Source of the DNA: Clostridioides difficile ATCC 9689 = DSM 1296
GTDB lineage: Bacteria > Bacillota > Clostridia > Peptostreptococcales > Peptostreptococcaceae
DNA: 64,000 nucleotides
Reading direction: 5' to 3'
Assembly (NCBI RefSeq): GCF_001077535.1
Contig: NZ_CP011968.1
Coordinates: 3,596,001 to 3,660,000 of the forward strand
Both the position numbers and the translations under genes were made by a program. The notes under the pieces are model-generated. The model saw nothing but the letters and a program-made list of their open reading frames with translations. It was not told the origin of the DNA and did no database searches. Below, in pieces: positions 10,225 through 20,405 of this stretch (the stretch's first letter is position 1; the number at the start of each line of letters is the position of its first letter).

Positions 10225-10249
10225 TAGAATAATCAAATTTTAATATCCT

Positions 10250-10478
10250 ATTAACCTAGGGTAGAGGTAGCTGTAACTAAGAGTATCCAATAGTAGCTGG
10301 CAGGTGTTAATGATTGGAAAAAGGATTTACAGCCGAAGAAAATATTTCTTGCAATAATATTTTCTGGGATTGCACATAACATGTGTAATACTGTCACTTA
10401 TTTTTGTAGGTGATGAGCTACAGGGTTTACTTTGAGTGATAAATTAGACGTACAAAGTATACCTTTGTACGTTTTTTG
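10250..10478 (+). ncRNA. Lysine riboswitch (L box) with terminator
   Basis: Conserved L-box elements appear in order: AGGTAGAGG, AAGAGTA, GGAAAAAGGAT, GCCGAAG, CTGGGATTGCAC, ACTGTCACT and GGTGATGAGCTAC. A rho-independent terminator follows at 10448-10478 (ACGTACAAAG/CTTTGTACGT plus Ts). In this family lysine binding favours termination, so asd and the genes after it should fall when lysine is abundant. Confidence 0.93.
10448..10478 (+). terminator. Expression-platform terminator of the lysine riboswitch
   Basis: A ten-base-pair stem with a five-base loop is followed by six Ts. It sits between the aptamer and asd. Confidence 0.85.
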
Positions 10479-10600
10479 TATATAATTAAAGTTGTTAATA
10501 TAATATTAAAGTTTTTGGATATATAAAAATATTAACATATCTTACTTGTATAACTAAAATAAAATAATGTTTTAATAATTTAAAATTGGGGTGAATTTAT

Positions 10601-11602
10601 ATGAAAAAAGTAAATGTAGCAATAGTTGGTGCTACTGGAATGGTAGGTAGAACATTTTTAAAAGTATTAGAAGAAAGAAATTTTCCAATAGAAAATCTAT
10701 TTTTATTCTCTTCTTCTAAATCAGCTGGTTCTAAAGTAATGTTTTGTGGTAAAGAATATATAGTAGAAGAATTAAAGGAAACTTCATTTACTGATAGAGG
10801 CATACAAATAGCATTATTCTCTGCTGGTGGAAGTATTAGTGAAAAGTATGCTCCAATAGCTGCTTCAAATGGAATCTTAGTAGTAGATAACTCTAGTCAA
10901 TGGAGAATGAATCCAGATGTGCCTTTAGTAGTTCCTGAGGTTAATCCAGAAGCCATAAAAAATCATAAGGGTATAATAGCTAATCCTAACTGCTCTACTA
11001 TACAAGCTATGGTTCCTCTTAAAGCTCTTGATGATAAATACAAAATTAAGAGAGTTGTTTACTCTACTTACCAAGCTGTATCTGGTTCTGGTGTTAAAGG
11101 TGTTGAAGATTTAGAGAAAGGAATGAACGGTAATCCTACTGGATTCTACCCTCATCAAATTTCTTACAACTGTCTTCCTCATATAGATTCATTCACTGAA
11201 AATGGATACACTAAAGAAGAAATGAAAATGGTAAATGAAACTATGAAAATACTTGATAACTACGATTTAAAAATAACTGCAACTACTGTAAGAGTTCCAG
11301 TAAAAAATGGTCATAGTGAATCTATAAATGTTGAGTTTAACAATCCATTTGAGTTAGATGATTTAGTAAAAACACTTGAAGAAGCTCCAGGTGTTGTAGT
11401 AGTTGATAATCCTGCTAAAAACGAATATCCAACTGCTGTAGAATTTGATGATAGAGATGAAGTATTTGTTGGAAGAATAAGAAGAGATTTTAGTGTTGAT
11501 AATGGTGTAAATCTTTGGGTTGTTGCTGATAATATAAGAAAAGGTGCTGCAACTAACGCAATTCAAATAGCTGAAATGGCTTTATCATACGATTTAGTAT
11601 AA
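10601..11602 (+). CDS. asd: Aspartate-semialdehyde dehydrogenase
   Basis: This 333-residue enzyme reduces aspartyl phosphate to aspartate semialdehyde with NADPH. Evidence is the N-terminal nucleotide motif VGATGMVGRTF and the catalytic cysteine in ANPNCSTIQ near residue 130. Length and motifs match the Gram-positive Asd group. It is the first gene after the lysine riboswitch and begins the asd-dapA-dapB-dapH run. Its product feeds lysine, diaminopimelate for peptidoglycan, and threonine/methionine. Confidence 0.95.
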   Translation: MKKVNVAIVGATGMVGRTFLKVLEERNFPIENLFLFSSSKSAGSKVMFCGKEYIVEELKETSFTDRGIQIALFSAGGSISEKYAPIAASNGILVVDNSSQWRMNPDVPLVVPEVNPEAIKNHKGIIANPNCSTIQAMVPLKALDDKYKIKRVVYSTYQAVSGSGVKGVEDLEKGMNGNPTGFYPHQISYNCLPHIDSFTENGYTKEEMKMVNETMKILDNYDLKITATTVRVPVKNGHSESINVEFNNPFELDDLVKTLEEAPGVVVVDNPAKNEYPTAVEFDDRDEVFVGRIRRDFSVDNGVNLWVVADNIRKGAATNAIQIAEMALSYDLV

Positions 11603-11718
11603 TATACAAACTTGTATAAATATATAATTTTGTAAAATATTAATAGTAACTCAAAAACAAGCATTAGAAGTAACTGTAATATAAAACACAAAAATAAAAA
11701 AGAGGGGATTGATTTTAT

Positions 11719-12606
11719 ATGATATTTAAAGGTTCTGCTGTTGCTCTAGTTACACCATTTACAAAGGATAACAAAGTTGATTTTGACAAATTAGGTGAAT
11801 TAGTTGAATACCAAATAGCTAATGGTACTGATGCTATAGTATCTTGTGGTACTACTGGTGAAGCTAATACTATGACTGATGAAGAACAACTTGCTACTAT
11901 TAAGTATGTTGTTGAAAAAGTTAATAAAAGAGTTCCTGTTATAGCTGGAAGTGGTTCTAATGATACTATGCACTCAGTTAACTTAAGTCAAGAAGCTGAA
12001 AAATTAGGAGTAGATGCTCTATTAATAATAACACCTTATTACAATAAAGCTAATAAAGCTGGACTTAAGCGTCATTTTGAAACAATAGCTAACAGTGTTA
12101 AACTTCCAATTATACTTTACAATGTCCCTGGAAGAACTTGTGTAAATATAAGTCCTAGCCTTATAGTTGAACTTGCTAAAATTGATAACATAGTTGCTGT
12201 AAAAGAAGCTAGTGGAGACCTAGGACAGGTTGCAGAAATAGCTAGTTTAGTTCCAGATGACTTTGCTATCTACTCTGGTAATGATGATACTATACTTCCT
12301 TTATTATCTTTAGGAGGTCAAGGAGTTATATCAGTACTTGCTAATGTTTGCCCTCAAGAAACTCACGATTTGGTAGCTAAATTCTTTGAAGGCGATATTG
12401 AAGGTTCTAGAAAATTACAACTTGGTATGGATGCTCTAATCGCAGCTTTATTTATAGAAGTAAATCCTATACCAGTTAAGACTGCAATGAATTTATTGGG
12501 ATTCAATGTTGGAGATTTAAGATTACCTCTAGCAGAAATGGACCCAGCAAATTTAGAAGTATTAAAGAAAGAATTAGTTAACTTTGGGCTAAAAGTTAAT
12601 GCATAG
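11719..12606 (+). CDS. dapA: 4-hydroxy-tetrahydrodipicolinate synthase (paralogue 2)
   Basis: This 295-residue DapA has the same motifs as the copy at 9295: CGTTGEA, YNVPGRT and AVKEASGD. It is the riboswitch-controlled copy, between asd and dapB. The two copies differ mainly at scattered surface positions, and this one ends in a slightly longer tail (LKVNA). Ribosome binding site GAGGGG is upstream of the ATG. Confidence 0.93.
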   Translation: MIFKGSAVALVTPFTKDNKVDFDKLGELVEYQIANGTDAIVSCGTTGEANTMTDEEQLATIKYVVEKVNKRVPVIAGSGSNDTMHSVNLSQEAEKLGVDALLIITPYYNKANKAGLKRHFETIANSVKLPIILYNVPGRTCVNISPSLIVELAKIDNIVAVKEASGDLGQVAEIASLVPDDFAIYSGNDDTILPLLSLGGQGVISVLANVCPQETHDLVAKFFEGDIEGSRKLQLGMDALIAALFIEVNPIPVKTAMNLLGFNVGDLRLPLAEMDPANLEVLKKELVNFGLKVNA

Positions 12607-12672
12607 TAAAGATTAATGCATGGTAAAAAGTAAGTTTGGTCAAAAGTTAGCCCTTAATCATAGGAGGAAATT

Positions 12673-13422
12673 ATGTTAAAAGTTATAGCAACTGGTTATG
12701 ATGGAAAAATGGGTAAGATTTTAGCCGATACTATAAGAGAAGATAATGAATTAGAATTGGTTTGTGTTGCAGCTAGAGGTCTGGATAGCTATGAAGGCGA
12801 CCTTAAAATTTATGAAGATATGAGTACTATAGTTGAGGAAGCTGATGTAGTTATAGATTTTTCTCATCACTCTAATTTAGATAATATCTTATCTTACGTT
12901 TTAAAGACTAAAACACCTTTAGTAATTGCTACTACTGGATATAATGATGACGAAATGAACAAAATACGTGAAGCGGCTAAAGTTATTCCTGTATTCCAAT
13001 CATATAATATGTCTCTTGGTGTAAATGTATTAGTAAAATTGGTTAAAGATGCAGCTAAATTACTAGAAGGATTTGATATAGAAATAATAGAAAAACATCA
13101 CAACAGAAAAGTAGATGCCCCAAGTGGCACAGCTGTTATGATTGCTAACGCTATAAAAGAGGTTTTGCCAAACGTTGAAAATAATTATGGTAGATATGGT
13201 CGTAGTGCAAAAAGACAACCAAATGAAGTTGGTATTCATGCTATAAGAGGTGGAAATATTGTTGGCGAACATGATGCTCTATTTGCTGGAGACAATGAGG
13301 TTCTTACAATAAGCCATCAAGCTCAATCTCGTGGTATCTTTGCAAGTGGTTCTATAGCTGCTGCCAAATACTTAGTTAAGCAAAAACCAGGATTTTATAA
13401 TATGGACAGCATGTTGGGATAA
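12673..13422 (+). CDS. dapB: 4-hydroxy-tetrahydrodipicolinate reductase
   Basis: This 249-residue DapB reduces the DapA product with NAD(P)H. The N-terminal nucleotide motif is GYDGKMGK, and the catalytic and substrate segment is EKHHNRKVDAPSGTA near residue 138. It follows dapA by 66 bases with AGGAGG before the ATG, so it belongs to the riboswitch operon. A second dapB lies at 16243 outside the operon. Confidence 0.94.
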   Translation: MLKVIATGYDGKMGKILADTIREDNELELVCVAARGLDSYEGDLKIYEDMSTIVEEADVVIDFSHHSNLDNILSYVLKTKTPLVIATTGYNDDEMNKIREAAKVIPVFQSYNMSLGVNVLVKLVKDAAKLLEGFDIEIIEKHHNRKVDAPSGTAVMIANAIKEVLPNVENNYGRYGRSAKRQPNEVGIHAIRGGNIVGEHDALFAGDNEVLTISHQAQSRGIFASGSIAAAKYLVKQKPGFYNMDSMLG

Positions 13423-13645
13423 TAGTATAAATATAATAATACACAATATAAATTAAACATATACAATATATATATAATAATATGCAATACAAATCAAACA
13501 TATATAATAAATTTATTTAATACTATGTCTATACAATAAAAACTAACTAAAATAAAATATAAATAATAAGAAGTAAGTATATACTAAAATTGACAAATAA
13601 GTATATAATAAAAGAAATATAATGAAATACAAGGAGAATTAACAA
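13423..13645. repeat. AT-rich spacer with a short imperfect repeat
   Basis: A unit close to CAATAYAAATYAAACATATA occurs twice around 13443 and 13486 between dapB and dapH. The spacer holds no gene. Confidence 0.4.
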
Positions 13646-14362
13646 ATGGTAAATTTAAACGATGCTTATGAAATAGCAAGGTATATAAAAGAAGTTAAAA
13701 AGAAAACACCTGTTAAGGTATATGTAAATACTAACTCTTTACACTTCCAATCAACTGATAAATTTAAGGTATTTGGAAATAATGGTTCTTATATATTTGT
13801 AGGTGACTATGATGATATAATGGAAGTATTAGATAAACATGGAAATGATATAACAGATACTCATGTAGAATATGATAGAAGAAATTCTGCTATTCCTCTA
13901 AAAAATACTTTAAGTGAACATGCAAGAATTGAGCCAGGTGCAATAATAAGAGACATGGTTACTATAGAAAAAAATGCTGTTGTAATGATGGGAGCTGTTA
14001 TAAATATAGGAGCTGTTATTGGTGAAGGTTCTATGGTAGATATGAATGCTGTTATTGGAGCTAGAGGAACTCTTGGTAAAAATGTTCACTTAGGTGCTGG
14101 TGCTGTTGTTGCTGGTGTTTTAGAGCCACCTTCTGCTACTCCTGTTATAGTTGAAGATGATGTTTTAATAGGAGCTAATGCAGTTATTCTTGAAGGTGTT
14201 AGAATCGGTAAAGGTGCTGTTGTTGCAGCTGGTGCTGTTGTAACTACTGATGTAGAAGCTGGTGCTGTTGTTGCTGGTTCTCCTGCTAAAGTTATAAAAA
14301 TGAAAGATGAAAAAACGGCTGACAAAACTAAGCTTATGGAAGACCTTAGAAATTTAGACTAA
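13646..14362 (+). CDS. dapH: Tetrahydrodipicolinate N-acetyltransferase
   Basis: This 238-residue protein has a C-terminal left-handed beta-helix of hexapeptide repeats from about residue 92 (for example [30 protein letters not shown]) and ends with AGSPAKVIK. It matches the DapH/DapD N-acetyltransferase group that acetylates tetrahydrodipicolinate, the acetylase branch to meso-diaminopimelate. It is the last gene of the lysine-riboswitch operon and is followed by a strong terminator. Some databases use dapD for the same family. Confidence 0.92.
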   Translation: MVNLNDAYEIARYIKEVKKKTPVKVYVNTNSLHFQSTDKFKVFGNNGSYIFVGDYDDIMEVLDKHGNDITDTHVEYDRRNSAIPLKNTLSEHARIEPGAIIRDMVTIEKNAVVMMGAVINIGAVIGEGSMVDMNAVIGARGTLGKNVHLGAGAVVAGVLEPPSATPVIVEDDVLIGANAVILEGVRIGKGAVVAAGAVVTTDVEAGAVVAGSPAKVIKMKDEKTADKTKLMEDLRNLD

Positions 14363-14423
14363 TTAAATAGTACTATACTATTAATTAAACAATAATATAC
14401 TAATTTAAAAAATTAATTAAAAA

Positions 14424-14469
14424 GGTGTCTCTGTGTGAATTTAATTCACCAGAGGCACCCTCTTTTTTA
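14424..14469 (+). terminator. Terminator of the asd-dap operon
   Basis: GGTGTCTCTG and CAGAGGCACC form the lower stem with a TGAATT/AATTCA extension, followed by a T run. Confidence 0.85.
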
Positions 14470-14596
14470 CAATATTTTTATCTTTTATTTATAATCATTT
14501 TATTTTTTTACAATTCTCTTATTCATTCTTATATCATTTTTATTTCTTGCTGACAAGTATTTTTATTTCCTTCAATTTTTCAATATATCAATGTAA

Positions 14597-14820
14597 TAAA
14601 CTATTAAACTTTTTATAATTTAATAAAGTGAAAACCATTAATCTTTCTATAATTTAATAAAATGAACTACTAAATTTTCTATATATCAATAGAATAAATT
14701 ATTAAACTTTTTATAATTCAATAAAGCGAACCATTAATCTTTCTATAATTTAATAAAATGAACTACTAAATTTTCTATATATCAATAAAATAAACTATTA
14801 AACTTTTTATAATTTAATAA
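14597..14820. repeat. AT-rich tandem repeat, period about 97 bp
   Basis: The phrase ATTAAACTTTTTATAATT begins at 14603, 14701 and 14797, spacings of 98 and 96 bases. Each period also holds a second half-unit (CCATTAATCTTTCTATAATT). The array of just over two copies reaches the stop codon of the minus-strand SPFH gene. No gene lies in 14470-14813. Confidence 0.8.
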
Positions 14821-15803
14821 ATAGAACTGCTGTTTACTACTGGTTGTGCATCTTTATTGCCACAAAGCACAACTAACAGATTACTTACCATAGCTGCTTT
14901 ACGTTCTTCGTCCAAAGTCACAACATTATTTTCACTTAAATTAGTCAATGCCATCTCTACCATACTTACAGCCCCCTCAACAATCTTTTTACGTGCTGCT
15001 ATTATAGCCTCTGCTTGTTGACGTTGTAACATTGCTGCTGCAATCTCTGGTGCATAAGAAAGATGAGTAATTCTCACTTCACACACTTCAATTCCTGCAA
15101 TGTCAACCCTTGATTGTAATTCATCTTTTAATCTATCTGCTATTTCCTGACTACTACCACGAAGAGATTTTTCATCTCCATCTTCAGATACATCATATGG
15201 ATAAAGTCTTGAAACATTGCGAATAGTAGAATCACACTGAATAGATAAGAATGTATTATAATTATCCACATTAAATACTGCCTTTGTTGCATCTATAACC
15301 TTCCAAATTACAACCACTCCTATTATAATTGGATTTCCCAATAAATCATTGACTTTCTGCTTTTCATTATTAAGAGTCATTGTTTTTAAAGATACTTTTT
15401 TGCCCCTTGAATTAGTTGATATATCTACCTTTTCATCAGATGAAGATTTCGATACATTAATTCTTGATACTGCTGGGTTTATTGCTGAACAAAATGGATT
15501 CACCCAATAGTACCCTTCTTTTTTTATAGTTCCATAATAGTTACCAAACAAAACTAGAACTATAGCTTCTTTAGGATTAATCATTCTTAGCCCAAAAAAT
15601 AGGATAAAATCTACTACTATAAATACAAGTCCCAAAATTAACATAAGTGAACCTATTCCAGTAAATCCACTATCAAGTTTTACTATCCCAAAAACCATGA
15701 TACCTATTGAAACTACTAAAAATAATAAAATCATTATCAAAGCTGCCACTCCATTGAATACTTTTGCGTCTTTCTCTTGATAAGTTTTTTCTTCTTTTAA
15801 CAT
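14814..15803 (-). CDS. SPFH/band 7 domain membrane protein
   Basis: The protein is about 329 residues. Two or three hydrophobic segments at the N-terminus (about residues 15-38 and 47-72) are followed by an SPFH/band 7 domain with the hallmark NPKEAIVLVLFGNYYGT and a later helical QRQQAEAIIAARKKIVEGA, as in stomatin/flotillin-like proteins that scaffold membrane microdomains. The start was placed at MLKEEKTY because GGGAGTG lies six bases upstream; the earlier ATG at 15818 includes that site. The function here is unknown. It stands alone between the dap operon and the second dapB. Confidence 0.8.
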   Translation of the reverse strand: MLKEEKTYQEKDAKVFNGVAALIMILLFLVVSIGIMVFGIVKLDSGFTGIGSLMLILGLVFIVVDFILFFGLRMINPKEAIVLVLFGNYYGTIKKEGYYWVNPFCSAINPAVSRINVSKSSSDEKVDISTNSRGKKVSLKTMTLNNEKQKVNDLLGNPIIIGVVVIWKVIDATKAVFNVDNYNTFLSIQCDSTIRNVSRLYPYDVSEDGDEKSLRGSSQEIADRLKDELQSRVDIAGIEVCEVRITHLSYAPEIAAAMLQRQQAEAIIAARKKIVEGAVSMVEMALTNLSENNVVTLDEERKAAMVSNLLVVLCGNKDAQPVVNSSSIY

Positions 15804-16242
15804 ATCTATCACTCCCATCTCAGTATATTAAGTTAAGATATCTCTAATTTAATAATAACACTTTTAACAATTAAATTGTTGAATTTAAAATTAATACTAT
15901 ATGTTTATATATTTTTTATACATCTTTATGCATACATGTATTTAGTTATTTTAATGTATTAATATTGATTTCCAAATAAATCATATGATATATGAATATG
16001 GTATTTCAAAATTAACTTTTTAGTTCATGGGGCACTCTTTTTGGTATGAAGTCAAATATATTTTTATCATTTAAACAATGAAAAAGAAATTTATCTATAT
16101 TTTGAAAAATCCACTTAAATTTTTTAATGTAAGATAAATTGTAAGCTTATTATCACTAATATTATTTTATATAAATTATATTAGTGATAAAATAAACTTA
16201 TAGAAATATAACAAATTTTTATTAATTTCATAGGAGGAATTT
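15804..16242. promoter_or_regulatory. Divergent spacer before the second dapB
   Basis: This spacer of 439 bases has no gene. It contains the 13-bp perfect inverted repeat listed at 16150-16190. AGGAGG precedes the second dapB start. Confidence 0.4.
16150..16190. promoter_or_regulatory. Inverted repeat upstream of the second dapB
   Basis: TTATCACTAATAT at 16150-16162 and ATATTAGTGATAA at 16178-16190 are perfect arms around 15 bases, with partial pairing outside (AAGCTTA/TAAACTT). No T run follows, so it looks more like an operator or leader hairpin than a terminator. It ends 52 bases before the dapB start. Confidence 0.55.
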
Positions 16243-16998
16243 ATGTTGAAAGTTATAATTAGTGGCTATAATGGAACAATGGGAAGAGTTTTAGCAGAAT
16301 GTGTAAAAAAAGATAATGAATTAGAGTTGGTTTGTGGTGTAGCTAGGTCTGCTGATGAAAAAGGTCATCATAGTGATACAAAGCTTTACAAAACAATGAC
16401 TGATGTAACTGAAAAAACTGATGTCATAATAGACTTTTCACATCATGAGACTTTAGAGCCAATATTGTCATATGCTCTAAAAAATAATACACCTGTAGTA
16501 TTAGCTACTACTGGATATGACGAAAATGACTTAAATAAAATAGAAGAAGCATCAAAAAACATTCCTATATTATTATCATCAAATACATCTCTTGGAGTAA
16601 ATATATTAATAAAATTAGTTAAGGATGCTTCAAAGATGTTAGAAGGTTTTGATATTGAAATCATAGAAAAACATCACAATAGAAAAGAAGATGCCCCTAG
16701 TGGAACTGCTACTATGATAGCTAATGCAATTAGAGAAGTCTTGCCTGAAAGTGAAAATACACATGGTAGATATGGTAGAGATTGTAAAAGAAAACCAAAT
16801 GAAATTGGAATACACTCTATAAGAGGTGGCAATATAATCAGCGACCATGATGTTATATTTGCAGGTGATAATGAAGTTCTTACATTAAGCCATCATTCTC
16901 AATCTGATGAAGTATTTGCAAACGGTTCTATAGTTGCAGCTAAATTTTTAATTGGTAAGCAATCTGGACTTTATAAAATGTCAGATATACTAGGATAA
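16243..16998 (+). CDS. dapB: 4-hydroxy-tetrahydrodipicolinate reductase (second copy)
   Basis: This 251-residue protein is clearly paralogous to the dapB at 12673. It keeps GYNGTMGR and EKHHNRKEDAPSGTA, so it should be active. It differs in being monocistronic and in lying behind an inverted repeat rather than a lysine riboswitch. Dipicolinate for spores branches from this pathway before the reductase step, so a second DapB could serve a different growth stage; that is only speculation. Confidence 0.92.
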   Translation: MLKVIISGYNGTMGRVLAECVKKDNELELVCGVARSADEKGHHSDTKLYKTMTDVTEKTDVIIDFSHHETLEPILSYALKNNTPVVLATTGYDENDLNKIEEASKNIPILLSSNTSLGVNILIKLVKDASKMLEGFDIEIIEKHHNRKEDAPSGTATMIANAIREVLPESENTHGRYGRDCKRKPNEIGIHSIRGGNIISDHDVIFAGDNEVLTLSHHSQSDEVFANGSIVAAKFLIGKQSGLYKMSDILG

Positions 16999-17011
16999 GT
17001 TTTGTACATAA

Positions 17012-17080
17012 TAAATCTCAATCTATTTAGGTATTCATATTCATCAATTTGAATATCTAATTGATTGAGATTTCTATTCT
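17012..17080 (+). terminator. Terminator of the second dapB
   Basis: AAATCTCAATC pairs with GATTGAGATTT, with an inner TATTCA/TGAATA stem, just after the stop. Confidence 0.7.
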
Positions 17081-17133
17081 AAAAGTTTATAAATTTTATG
17101 CTTACCTTTTAAATATAATCATTTTTCTTAAAG

Positions 17134-17504
17134 ATTATCTTATTTATTGGTATATGGAATTATATTGTTTATTATTTTATAATCTCTTCATCATATAAAC
17201 CTATTAAATATTATCCTATTTATTGGTATATGGAATCATATTGTTTATTATTTTATAATCTTTTCATCATATAAACCTATTAAATATTATCCTAATTTAT
17301 TGGTATATGAAATCATATTGTTTATTATTTTATAGTCTTTTCATCATATAAACCTATTAAATATTATCCTATTTATTGGTATATGAAATCATATTGTTTA
17401 TTATTTTATAGTCTTTTCATCATATAAACCTATTAAATATTATTCTATTTATTGGTATGTGGAATTATATTGTTTATTATTTTATAGTCTTTTCATCATA
17501 TAAA

Positions 17505-17510
<6 letters not shown>
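17134..17510. repeat. Tandem repeat, five copies of about 76 bp
   Basis: The phrase TATTGGTAT starts at 17145, 17221, 17298, 17374 and 17450, giving periods of 76, 77, 76 and 76. Units differ by only a few bases. The last copy is cut short and overlaps the stop of the BclA-like gene. Confidence 0.93.
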
Positions 17511-19181
<1,671 letters not shown>

Positions 19182-19207
19182 ATAATTAATCCTCCTTTTT
19201 TAAAGTT

Positions 19208-19236
19208 AGAGTAATACTCTATAAATATTGAGTATT
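19208..19236 (-). promoter_or_regulatory. Leader hairpin of the BclA-like gene
   Basis: GTAATACTC and GAGTATTAC form a perfect nine-base stem in the untranslated leader, about 25 bases before the start codon and just ahead of the AGGAGG. Stabilisation of a late mother-cell message is one possible role. Confidence 0.4.
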
Positions 19237-19244
19237 ACCCTATA

Positions 19245-19273
19245 TAATTATATGAATCGACAATTTCTTATGT
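19245..19273 (-). promoter_or_regulatory. Sigma-K-like promoter of the BclA-like gene
   Basis: On the minus strand AC is followed after 17 bases by CATATAATTA, which fits the sigma-K pattern AC-N16/17-CATAnnnT. It agrees with expression of an exosporium protein in the mother cell. The rest of 19182-19538 holds no gene. Confidence 0.45.
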
Positions 19274-19476
19274 GATAATGTATCTATTTGCTTATATCAA
19301 CATATATGCTTTGATTCTTGAATTTCATTACTTTTTTGTAAAATCTTTTACAATTATTAATACAATTAAAAAACTCATTTCCCATCAATTATTTAAAATT
19401 TTTTTATTATGTTATAAAAAATAGATAATTAAATTGCATAAAATTAATTTAATACTACTTTAATTACTTTTTAAAT

Positions 19477-19515
19477 AAAAAAACCTCAACACGATTAATA
19501 AAAATCATATTAAGG
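19477..19515 (-). terminator. Terminator of hpt
   Basis: On the minus strand CCTTAATATGATT pairs imperfectly with AATCGTGTTGAGG and is followed by seven Ts, 24 bases after the hpt stop. Confidence 0.7.
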
Positions 19516-19538
19516 CATCCACAAAATTATATAATTGC

Positions 19539-20078
19539 TTATCTATCTTCATCAGTAACATTGAATATATAAGGAACATTTCTATAATAATCACCAAAAT
19601 CAAACCCATATCCAACCACAAACTTATCTTCTATTTCAAATCCACAATAATCTGGCACTAAATCGACTTTTCTTCTGCTTGGTTTATCCAAAAGAACACA
19701 GCATTTTAAACTAGCAGGATTTTTAGCTTTTAAATGTTTTAACACAAAATCCATAGTAAGTGCAGAATCAGTAATATCGTCTACAACCAAAACATCATAT
19801 CCTGCTATATCAGTAGTCACATCTGAAACTACTTTAACCTTTCCAGTACTTTCTTCATTGTTTCCATAACTAGATGTAGTCATAAAATTAACTCTAAGTG
19901 GTAAGTTTATATTTCTAACTAAGTCTGCACAAAATATAAAGCTACCTTTTAATAGAGAAACTACCATAAGATTTTTATCTTTATAATCTTTTTCTATAAT
20001 TGCTCCTAATTCCCTTAATTTATCTTTAATTTTTTCTTCTGAATACAATACTTCCCATTTTTTTGTTTCTATATCCAT
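19539..20078 (-). CDS. hpt: Hypoxanthine phosphoribosyltransferase
   Basis: This 179-residue type I phosphoribosyltransferase converts hypoxanthine or guanine plus PRPP to IMP or GMP (purine salvage). Evidence is the PRPP-binding motif VLVVDDITDSALT near residue 97, the flexible-loop region with SSYG near residue 68, and the C-terminal FVVGYGFDFGDYYRN. The length is typical. It is monocistronic, with GGAGG before the ATG. Confidence 0.93.
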   Translation of the reverse strand: MDIETKKWEVLYSEEKIKDKLRELGAIIEKDYKDKNLMVVSLLKGSFIFCADLVRNINLPLRVNFMTTSSYGNNEESTGKVKVVSDVTTDIAGYDVLVVDDITDSALTMDFVLKHLKAKNPASLKCCVLLDKPSRRKVDLVPDYCGFEIEDKFVVGYGFDFGDYYRNVPYIFNVTDEDR

Positions 20079-20270
20079 AAAAAGACCTCCAATTGTAATA
20101 ATCCTTCTTAATTTTATAAGAGATTGCTCACTTTTTCAATACTCTTATTCAATATTAGTCAATATTATTGAGTTTTTATGTTCATTCAACAATTATTAAC
20201 AATGTATCTTATATTTTAAGTAGTTCATATATCCACACTAAATTACATACTATATATTTTAGACAAAAAA

Positions 20271-20300
20271 AGAAAAAACTTGCACTAACAAGTTTTTTCT
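20271..20300 (-). terminator. Terminator of the cysteine desulfidase gene
   Basis: AGAAAAAACTTG and CAAGTTTTTTCT flank a six-base loop; the T run on the minus strand is part of the stem. It lies about 105 bases beyond the stop. Confidence 0.65.
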
Positions 20301-20405
20301 ATTATACATAAATTTATACATAATCATATTTTATTAGAGGGTACTAATTAAATTTATTTATGCTATTTTTGTTATCCCTCATAATACAAAACATATTATA
20401 AAGTA

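Noticed and set aside
10231-10600. Whether the element before asd could be a T-box or another riboswitch
   Set aside because: The block order and the GCCGAAG and GAGCTAC segments match the lysine class, and no T-box sequence is present.
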